Shown piece after piece: positions 35,579-40,818 of a stretch of 40,818 nucleotides of DNA (positions are counted from its first letter, which is position 1; every line of letters begins with the position of its first letter). The DNA lies in the NCBI RefSeq assembly GCF_913054185.1, contig NZ_CAJXIV010000027.1, positions 1-40,818 of the forward strand, read 5' to 3'. The position numbers and the translations under genes were made by a program. This DNA comes from an uncultured Shimia sp. (lineage in GTDB: Bacteria > Pseudomonadota > Alphaproteobacteria > Rhodobacterales > Rhodobacteraceae). A model generated the notes under the pieces. It made no database searches. It was given only the letters and a program-made list of their open reading frames with translations, and was not told where the DNA came from.

Positions 35579-36766
35579 ATGAACGCAGCGGACACCGCAT
35601 GGATCATCGTGGCAACAGCCCTGGTCCTGTTCATGACATTGCCGGGTTTGGCGTTGTTTTACGGGGGCCTCGTGCGCGCCCGAAACGTGCTCAGCGTCTT
35701 TATGCAAACCTATGCCATTGCCTGCTTGATGAGCGTTCTGTGGCTCGTCTTTGGCTATTCCATCGCCTTTGGCAATGACGGCGGCGCCACGTCCGTGTGG
35801 GGCGGACTGGGCAAAATGTTCCTCTCCGGCGTCACCGTCGACAGCCTGTCTGGCACCCTGCCCGAGGTGCTGTTCTTTGCCTTCCAAATGACCTTCGCCA
35901 TCATCACGCCAGCGTTGATTGTCGGCGCTTATGTGGAGCGCATCGGCTTTGGCTTTGTTCTGCTGTTCTCCGGCCTCTGGATGCTGCTGTGCTACGCGCC
36001 AGTTGTGCACTGGATTTGGGGCGGCGGCATGATGGCTGACGGCGGCATCTTTGGCGAGATCGGCGTGCGCGACTTTGCCGGCGGCATTGTGGTCCATGAA
36101 ACCGCAGGCCTCGCAGCACTGGTGATCGCCGTGATGCTTGGCGCTCGCAAACACCGCACCACCCCGCCACACGCGCCTTGGATGGTGATGATTGGCGCCG
36201 CGATGTTGTGGGTGGGCTGGTTTGGCTTCAACGGTGGCTCTCAGCTCGCCGCAGACGGTGGTGCCGCGATGGCGCTGACCGTGACCCATATCTCCGCGGC
36301 AACTGCCTCGCTCACATGGGCCCTGTGGGAACGCATCAAATACGGTAAAGCCTCCTTGGTGGGCCTCGTCACAGGCACCATCGCAGGTCTTGCCTCGATC
36401 ACACCGGCTTCTGGCTTTGTCGGCCCGGTAGAGGCTCTGGTGATTGGTGCCATCGCAGGTATTCTATGTCAGGAAGCTGTGAACTTTGTGCGCAACAAAG
36501 CCAAGATCGACGACACATTGGATGTGTTTGCCGTGCACGGCGTTGGTGGCATCTTCGGCACCATCATGATCGCAGTCTTCGGCCAAGGCACCTGGACCGC
36601 CCAACTTGGCGCACTGGCTATCGTCGGCATCTTCACGGTGGTTGTGACCTATGTGCTGGTCAAACTCGTCAGCCTGATCACCCCTCTGCGTGTCGATGAA
36701 GAAACCGAAGTCAACGGCCTTGACCTCGCGGTCCACGGTGAGCGCGCCTACGACATCGCCTCGTAA
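35579..36766 (+). CDS. amtB: Ammonium transporter AmtB
   Basis: A 395-residue Amt/Rh channel with about 11 membrane helices and no cleavable signal peptide. The twin pore histidines are H173 (VVHETAGLAALV) and H320 (AVHGVGGIFGTI), and FYGGLVRARNVLS near residue 27 is a family signature. The C-terminal tail EVNGLDLAVHGERAYDIAS is the region that contacts PII proteins. It conducts NH3/NH4+ across the inner membrane. A GAGG lies nine bases before ATG 35579. No glnK gene is adjacent, unlike the usual glnK-amtB pair. A strong terminator follows. Confidence 0.97.
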   Translation: MNAADTAWIIVATALVLFMTLPGLALFYGGLVRARNVLSVFMQTYAIACLMSVLWLVFGYSIAFGNDGGATSVWGGLGKMFLSGVTVDSLSGTLPEVLFFAFQMTFAIITPALIVGAYVERIGFGFVLLFSGLWMLLCYAPVVHWIWGGGMMADGGIFGEIGVRDFAGGIVVHETAGLAALVIAVMLGARKHRTTPPHAPWMVMIGAAMLWVGWFGFNGGSQLAADGGAAMALTVTHISAATASLTWALWERIKYGKASLVGLVTGTIAGLASITPASGFVGPVEALVIGAIAGILCQEAVNFVRNKAKIDDTLDVFAVHGVGGIFGTIMIAVFGQGTWTAQLGALAIVGIFTVVVTYVLVKLVSLITPLRVDEETEVNGLDLAVHGERAYDIAS

Positions 36767-36792
36767 AGAATTTTCGAAATCACTCCGGAACT

Positions 36793-36821
36793 GGGCGGCC
36801 GCACGTGGCCGCCCTTTTTTT
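36793..36821 (+). terminator. Strong Rho-independent terminator after amtB
   Basis: GGGCGGCC and GGCCGCCC pair perfectly (8 bp) around GCACGT and are followed by seven T residues. It ends amtB transcription and lies just before the convergent RTX gene stop at 36827. Confidence 0.95.
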
Positions 36822-36826
36822 GTGCC

Positions 36827-38617
36827 TTACCACCGATCGTACGGCACAAAGACATTTGCGCTTACATCATCCGCCGACACCCCAGTCGCGCCCTGTAGCT
36901 CGACTAAAAGCTCCCCTTGGAACATCACCTGCGTGTTGCCATCAATCTCAACCAGATTCAGCGTGATGTCCTGCTCCGGGCTGTCCGTCAGACCGGCAAA
37001 ATCATCCACATGCACAGTGACCTTCAAAAGCTCAACGCCGGGTTCAAAATCCGTTACGATGGCATGATCGTTAGCACCCTCAGAATTCCGCGCCCAGTAA
37101 ATCTCAAAGCGATCTTCCCCTTCGCCACCGCTCATCACATCTTGTGCATCGCCCAACAGCACATCATTGCCTTCGCCTCCGTGCATCGTGTCCGCCGCTC
37201 CATCGGCATAATCCAAAGCGTCAATGCTGGGATATCCGGAACCAAGTGCAGGCGGGAACTCGGAGAAATCCCGTGTCCCGCCAATGGTGTCGTTACCGAC
37301 CCCACCCTCAATCATGTCCGCACCTGTGCCACCAAAGAGGGAATCGTCGCCCGCTCCCCCATCAATGGCGTCACTCTCGCTTCTGTCACTAAAGGGGCTA
37401 CCGTCAGCACCACCAAAGTAGACGTCGACACCAGCCCCGCCAACGAAGGTGTCATTGCCTGAGCCGCCTTGAACAACAGAAAGGCCCCCGGCCTCAACCG
37501 CGCTCAAGTCAATCAGATCGTCGCCATCGCCAGCTTCAATGTAGCTGCTGTTGGTGGCTCCGGCTCTAATGGTGTCATCCCCCTCGCCGGCAAGAACTGC
37601 CGTCTCCCGTGCACCCATTGTAACGTGATCATCGCCACCGTTGGTCTCCACCAAACTGAACTCGTGCTCAATAATCCCGCTTCCGGACCCAGCGCCTTCT
37701 GGAGTAAACGCACCAAGTCCCTCCAAATCAACGCCATCATACCAGGCCAGCCCTGGCTCACCGCCGTGCGTATCAGCGCTCAAATCAACAACATCGCCCT
37801 CATCGCCAGTTTCAACCCGTACAGGTGTATCCCCTTGAATTGTCAGCTGTGTCTGCCCTTCCAGATCCGTCAGCGAAAACAGCTCGATCTGACCACCAGG
37901 GCGGTATGAATCATCGCCCTCACCGCTCACTTGCGCCGAGACGATCTCGTAGCTGGCCACAATTTCACTGTCGTCGAGCGTGAATTCCGTGTCTCCCGCT
38001 TCAATAAAATCCTCTTCTACCAAATGCAGCTCTAAAATACCGCGCGGAAGTTCCTCTACGCCCTGCAAGGCCACCCCAGAAACACTTAAACTGCCATCTT
38101 CCGTTCGCATGACATCAAAGCTTGCCTCCCGAATGCTCTCATAGTGGGAAACAGGCTCAAGAATGGCGATCCGATCAGTTTCTGCATCAAACGCACTGAG
38201 ATCATAGATCGGCGTTCCATCTTCAGCCTCACCAGACGGGGTCATGATTTCATCATTCAGAATGACAATAGACTCTTCGAGTAAGCCACCGTCCCCGAAA
38301 TGCTCATGCTCGCTGGGATCATACTCGAAAGAGGTGACGTCAATGTCATCAACTGCGACACCACCCTTGGTTCCCCGGAGACCGTTTTCGATATCTTCCA
38401 GCAAGGCAGCAATATCAAGCCCCCCGACTGCATGCGCTTCAATAGTATCCTCCTCAAGGACAACACTATCACCGTTTGCCAAGGCATCTGCCTCAGCCTC
38501 AGTTTCCGCGCCCAAATCGGAGCCATCATTTGTGTCGTCACCAGTGCCTGTGCCGGAACCGCTGTCCATGAGCGCACCCGCACCAGCCATTCCCAAAAGC
38601 GCCAACAAGAAATACAT
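36827..38617 (-). CDS. RTX (haemolysin-type) calcium-binding repeat protein
   Basis: A 596-residue acidic protein from ATG 38617, which has GGAG eight bases upstream. Residues 2-18 are hydrophobic (YFLLALLGMAGAGALM) and resemble a short signal or anchor, followed by a Gly/Thr/Asp linker. Residues about 135-320 form an unrecognised beta-rich domain. RTX nonapeptides (GGxGxDxxx type) fill about 335-505, for example LAGEGDDTIRAG, IEAGDGDDLID, GGAGDDSLFGG and GGEGNDVLLGD; they fold as Ca-bound beta rolls. The C-terminus lacks cysteine, as type I secretion substrates usually do. No ABC exporter is nearby. Roseobacter proteins of this build occur in many copies; the function is unknown. Confidence 0.88.
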   Translation of the reverse strand: MYFLLALLGMAGAGALMDSGSGTGTGDDTNDGSDLGAETEAEADALANGDSVVLEEDTIEAHAVGGLDIAALLEDIENGLRGTKGGVAVDDIDVTSFEYDPSEHEHFGDGGLLEESIVILNDEIMTPSGEAEDGTPIYDLSAFDAETDRIAILEPVSHYESIREASFDVMRTEDGSLSVSGVALQGVEELPRGILELHLVEEDFIEAGDTEFTLDDSEIVASYEIVSAQVSGEGDDSYRPGGQIELFSLTDLEGQTQLTIQGDTPVRVETGDEGDVVDLSADTHGGEPGLAWYDGVDLEGLGAFTPEGAGSGSGIIEHEFSLVETNGGDDHVTMGARETAVLAGEGDDTIRAGATNSSYIEAGDGDDLIDLSAVEAGGLSVVQGGSGNDTFVGGAGVDVYFGGADGSPFSDRSESDAIDGGAGDDSLFGGTGADMIEGGVGNDTIGGTRDFSEFPPALGSGYPSIDALDYADGAADTMHGGEGNDVLLGDAQDVMSGGEGEDRFEIYWARNSEGANDHAIVTDFEPGVELLKVTVHVDDFAGLTDSPEQDITLNLVEIDGNTQVMFQGELLVELQGATGVSADDVSANVFVPYDRW

Positions 38618-38664
38618 GACAATAACTCCAGAAGAAAATCTGTAAGCTTCATACACCCAATACG

Positions 38665-38683
38665 TGCACTCGAAATAGGTGCA
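38665..38683. promoter_or_regulatory. TGCAC inverted repeat upstream of the RTX gene
   Basis: TGCAC (38665-38669) and GTGCA (38679-38683) form an inverted repeat with a 9-base spacer, about 48 bases upstream of the RTX start. It recalls NtrC- or LysR-type half sites but the spacing fits neither consensus exactly. The rest of the 139-base gap holds no gene. Confidence 0.3.
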
Positions 38684-38756
38684 TTTTTCGAAACAATGTG
38701 TAATTGTCTTTTCAGATTTAAGCTGCACCTTTGAAACCCTTTCGGGCAACCAACCT

Positions 38757-39212
38757 CTAATCGTAGAGCTTCTGTGCCCGCGTCTCAAACGCAGCCACAA
38801 TCCGATGCATCGCTTCGTTGAACACCAACCCAATCGCTTTCTGCAACAGGATGTTCTTGAACTCAAAATCAACAAAAAACGTCACATCAACACCACCGTC
38901 CACATCGGCAAAGTCCCAGGTGGATTTCATGTATTTGAACGGCCCGTCCAAATACTCCGTGTCGATGTGTTTGACCCCAGGATACAGCACCACTCGGCTG
39001 CCAAACCTTTCCCGAAACACTTTGAACGAGATCACCAGATCCGCCAGCATCTCATCTCCTGCACCGATCTCTGTCTGCACCGGCGTTACCGAGCGAATAC
39101 GCGCGGCCGCACACCAAGGTAAAAACTGCGGGTAAGACGCCACATCCGCCACCAGATCATACATCTGTTGGGCGGTATACGGCAGCGTGCGGGTCTCAGA
39201 ATGCGTCGGCAT
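38757..39212 (-). CDS. ratA: RatA/Coq10-like START-domain protein
   Basis: A 151-residue polyketide-cyclase/START fold protein. ETRTLPYTAQQMYDLVADVASYPQFLPWC at the N-terminus and FVDFEFKNILLQKAIGLVFNEAMHRIVAAFETRA at the C-terminus are the family hallmarks. In E. coli the homologue RatA was described as a toxin acting on ribosome association; in mitochondria Coq10 binds ubiquinone. In an alphaproteobacterium a ubiquinone-binding role is at least as likely. No RatB/RnfH-like partner is seen. It is divergent from hpt. Confidence 0.9.
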   Translation of the reverse strand: MPTHSETRTLPYTAQQMYDLVADVASYPQFLPWCAAARIRSVTPVQTEIGAGDEMLADLVISFKVFRERFGSRVVLYPGVKHIDTEYLDGPFKYMKSTWDFADVDGGVDVTFFVDFEFKNILLQKAIGLVFNEAMHRIVAAFETRAQKLYD

Positions 39213-39310
39213 ATCATCTCATTTTGGCGTGACAGCGCACAGCGTCCCCGCTATGCACAGTTCTGGTGGCGCACATAGCGGCGCAAGATAGAGAAAATCA
39301 AGAGGGTCTC

Positions 39311-39856
39311 ATGTCAGAGCGTCCATATGTCATCGATCAAATGATCTCCGCCAAATCCATTGCGGCCCGGATCGAAGGCCTCTCAAGCGAAATTCAGGCG
39401 GAATATTCAGGCACCGACAAGCTGATTGTTGTGGGTTTGTTGCGCGGTTCCTTTGTCTTCATCGCTGATCTGGTGCGTGAGTTGGATCTGCCTGTAGAAG
39501 TCGACTTCCTCGAAGCCTCATCTTATGGCAACTCTATGGAAAGCAGCAGAGAAGTCCGTATCTTCAAAGACTTGCGTGGCGAAATCGAAGGCCGTGACGT
39601 GCTCGTAGTTGAGGACATCGTCGACACTGGTCACACGCTGACCCACGTGCTGCACTTGCTCAAGGCCCGCAACCCGGCCAAGATCAAAACCATCGCGTTG
39701 CTCGACAAACCGTCCCGCCGCGAGGCTGACATTGCCGCGGACTGGATTGGCTTTTCCATCCCGGATGAATTTGTCGTGGGCTATGGTATTGATTACGCGC
39801 AACGCAACCGCAATCTGCCGTTCATCGGCAAAGTGCGTTTTGTCGAAGACAGCTAA
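39311..39856 (+). CDS. hpt: Hypoxanthine phosphoribosyltransferase
   Basis: A 181-residue type I phosphoribosyltransferase. The PRPP-binding signature is [14 protein letters not shown] with adjacent acidic residues; the flexible loop contains [12 protein letters not shown]. It salvages hypoxanthine (and perhaps guanine) to IMP/GMP. ATG 39311 has AGAGGG six bases upstream; the in-frame extension to 39266 is rejected. Confidence 0.96.
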   Translation: MSERPYVIDQMISAKSIAARIEGLSSEIQAEYSGTDKLIVVGLLRGSFVFIADLVRELDLPVEVDFLEASSYGNSMESSREVRIFKDLRGEIEGRDVLVVEDIVDTGHTLTHVLHLLKARNPAKIKTIALLDKPSRREADIAADWIGFSIPDEFVVGYGIDYAQRNRNLPFIGKVRFVEDS

Positions 39857-39911
39857 CCCCTGATCCCAGCGACGCCATCCAAAGCTTCGCTCTACCCCAC
39901 AAGGCGCCTAG

Positions 39912-40094
39912 ATGAATTTCCGCCACCTCCTGCGCATGAGCAAATGGTCACGCAACCCGCCCTCGGAAAAGCGGGTCAAGTTGGTGATTGGAATCGTGGC
40001 GGCCTGCATTGTGCTGGTGTTGATCGAGAAATTCATTGGCTGGCCGGAGATGCTGACCTTGGAGCCGCGCTCTCGAAACCCGGTGAAGTTTTGA
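39912..40094 (+). CDS. 60-residue single-pass membrane peptide
   Basis: A small protein with a basic N-terminus (MNFRHLLRMSKWSRNPPSEKRVK) followed by one hydrophobic helix (about 24-40, LVIGIVAACIVLVLIEKF) and a short polar tail. The positive N-terminus should stay cytoplasmic. An AAGG lies seven bases before the ATG. It follows hpt after 55 bases and precedes a terminator. I recall similar short proteins in Rhodobacterales but no function. Confidence 0.78.
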   Translation: MNFRHLLRMSKWSRNPPSEKRVKLVIGIVAACIVLVLIEKFIGWPEMLTLEPRSRNPVKF

Positions 40095-40200
40095 TGTGAC
40101 CTAAAAGCGGCTTAAGTGACTCTTAATTTGGGTTGATCGAAAAATTTTCGGCAATCTGGACACCGTCGTTAACGTTTTACACCACGCAGAACCCCACAGT

Positions 40201-40222
40201 CGCAAAACAGCCGTGATACAGA
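40201..40222. repeat. Dispersed 22-bp repeat, copy 2
   Basis: It matches the segment at 10118-10139 with one change (T for C at base 14), in the same orientation, and is followed after seven bases by ACCGACG as in the first copy. Here ACCGACG is part of the left arm of the bidirectional terminator. It lies between convergent genes, like copy 1. The rest of 40095-40282 holds no gene that I can support. Confidence 0.8.
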
Positions 40223-40257
40223 CAAAAAACCGACGTCGTAAAACGTCGGCTTTTTGT
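40223..40257. terminator. Bidirectional Rho-independent terminator
   Basis: CCGACGT (40230-40236) and ACGTCGG (40243-40249) form a perfect 7-bp stem with a 6-base loop. On the plus strand it is followed by CTTTTTG; on the minus strand by TTTTTTG. It can end both the small membrane gene (+) and the polysaccharide deacetylase gene (-). Confidence 0.92.
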
Positions 40258-40282
40258 TATTTAACGGTCTGACCGTTGCGGC

Positions 40283-40818
40283 TTAATTGATGGTGTCAAA
40301 CGTCGCGGACACCGGTGCCATGGCCACGGTTCCCGCCCGATCTTGAAGTGCCCACAGCAACAATGCTGAGATCGCCTCATCGCGCAGACGCCCCACCATC
40401 ACCACACCCTGTTCCTGCCCGGCCTTAAAGGCCGCCTGGTCTAGGAAACGGCGCATAACCACCGCAGATTGACCATTGTCATCAAAGTCTCGGAACACAG
40501 TTGCAGACGGCACGCCTTCTTTTGCAGCCAGTTTCTGCGCGGTATTCAACCCGTTGGCAAACATCAACAATCCATGACCACTGCCCAGCAACGCCTGCGT
40601 CACCTGATCGCTGATTTCCTTGCTGCTCTGCAACCCATCATCCAGCCCTTCCATTACACCCACAAAGGCATCCGACACCGACAAATGCGCTTGCAATGCT
40701 TGTTCCACGTCGCTTGCAGTGGCATCTGTTGGCATATCCATCATAGCCAAAACCTCGAAGCCACGCGTCCGGTAATCCACTGACTTTTCAGCCACATTCG
40801 GATCCAGCGTGCTCACCG
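40283..40818 (-). CDS. Divergent polysaccharide deacetylase family protein (C-terminal part)
   Basis: About 178 C-terminal residues; the gene continues past the window edge. The frame has no start within the window: the GTG at 40816 is internal. Motifs GVMEGLDDGLQSSKEISDQV, GVPSATVFRDFDDNGQSAVVMRRFLDQAAF and AISALLLWALQDRA match the divergent polysaccharide deacetylase (YibQ-like) family of Rhodobacterales. Members are distant NodB-fold proteins and are thought to be envelope proteins; activity is unproven. Confidence 0.88.
   Translation of the reverse strand, partial: VSTLDPNVAEKSVDYRTRGFEVLAMMDMPTDATASDVEQALQAHLSVSDAFVGVMEGLDDGLQSSKEISDQVTQALLGSGHGLLMFANGLNTAQKLAAKEGVPSATVFRDFDDNGQSAVVMRRFLDQAAFKAGQEQGVVMVGRLRDEAISALLLWALQDRAGTVAMAPVSATFDTIN

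Noticed and set aside
35555-36289. 244-residue minus-strand frame opposite amtB
   Set aside because: It is rich in His, Gln and Ala as expected for antisense of membrane-helix codons; amtB is complete on the other strand.
37140-37640. Repetitive DNA in the RTX gene as a mobile or CRISPR-like repeat
   Set aside because: The repetition is codon-level and encodes RTX nonapeptides; there are no spaced identical direct repeats.
40283-40816. Complete 177-residue protein starting at GTG 40816
   Set aside because: The sequence matches the C-terminal domain of a longer family and the frame stays open to the window edge, so the gene is truncated by the window rather than short.

Overview
The window looks like a chromosomal segment of a Rhodobacterales (roseobacter-group) alphaproteobacterium. 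The gene order dusB-ntrB-ntrC-ntrY-ntrX, then trkA-trkH-hfq-hflX, is an alphaproteobacterial signature. The NtrC is of the short Rhodobacter type without the GAFTGA loop, IspD and IspF are fused, and several small proteins resemble families I know mainly from Rhodobacterales. Coding density is high. No intergenic gap exceeds about 225 bases, and I see no tRNA, rRNA, CRISPR array, transposase or prophage gene.

Layout. 1-728 (-): start of a PA0069-type radical SAM protein, cut by the window edge. 950-3069 (+): a free-standing corrinoid protein, then a SAM methyltransferase and a DUF1638 protein; this looks like part of a cobalamin one-carbon (methyl-transfer) module. 3110-5131 (-): an ATP-grasp protein and an XRE-cupin regulator, the latter divergent from an acyl-CoA synthetase/DsbA-like pair (5217-7375). 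7565-10041 (+): two MFS transporters. 10155-14197 (-): mfd and a small membrane protein. 14307-16828 (+): hemB, a SYLF-domain lipoprotein and an alpha/beta hydrolase. 16803-17675 (-): a beta-hydroxyacid dehydrogenase. 17757-20225 (+): a membrane-anchored penicillin/AHL-acylase-type Ntn hydrolase. 20230-33114 (-): the conserved nitrogen/potassium/RNA-chaperone block, interrupted by two plus-strand lipoprotein genes (24902-25840). 33284-36766 (+): ispDF, pgpA, pncC and amtB. 36827-39212 (-): an RTX calcium-binding protein and a RatA/Coq10-like START protein. 39311-40094 (+): hpt and a 60-residue membrane peptide. 40283-40818 (-): the C-terminal part of a divergent polysaccharide deacetylase.

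How the genes work together. dusB-ntrBC-ntrYX form a nitrogen-sensing set whose likely target class includes the nearby amtB, though no glnK lies beside it. The corrinoid protein, SAM methyltransferase and DUF1638 protein probably act together in methyl transfer. The XRE-cupin regulator probably controls itself and the divergent ligase/thioredoxin-fold pair.

The parts least explained by known biology are: the paralogous lipoprotein pair with a conserved four-cysteine pattern between ntrX and trkA; the DUF1638 protein; the ATP-grasp protein; a 22-bp dispersed repeat present in two convergent intergenic regions; a tandem 20-bp duplication that doubles one arm of a terminator; and a short repeat-derived insertion beside the catalytic cysteine of DusB. 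No single clearly new multi-gene system is evident.
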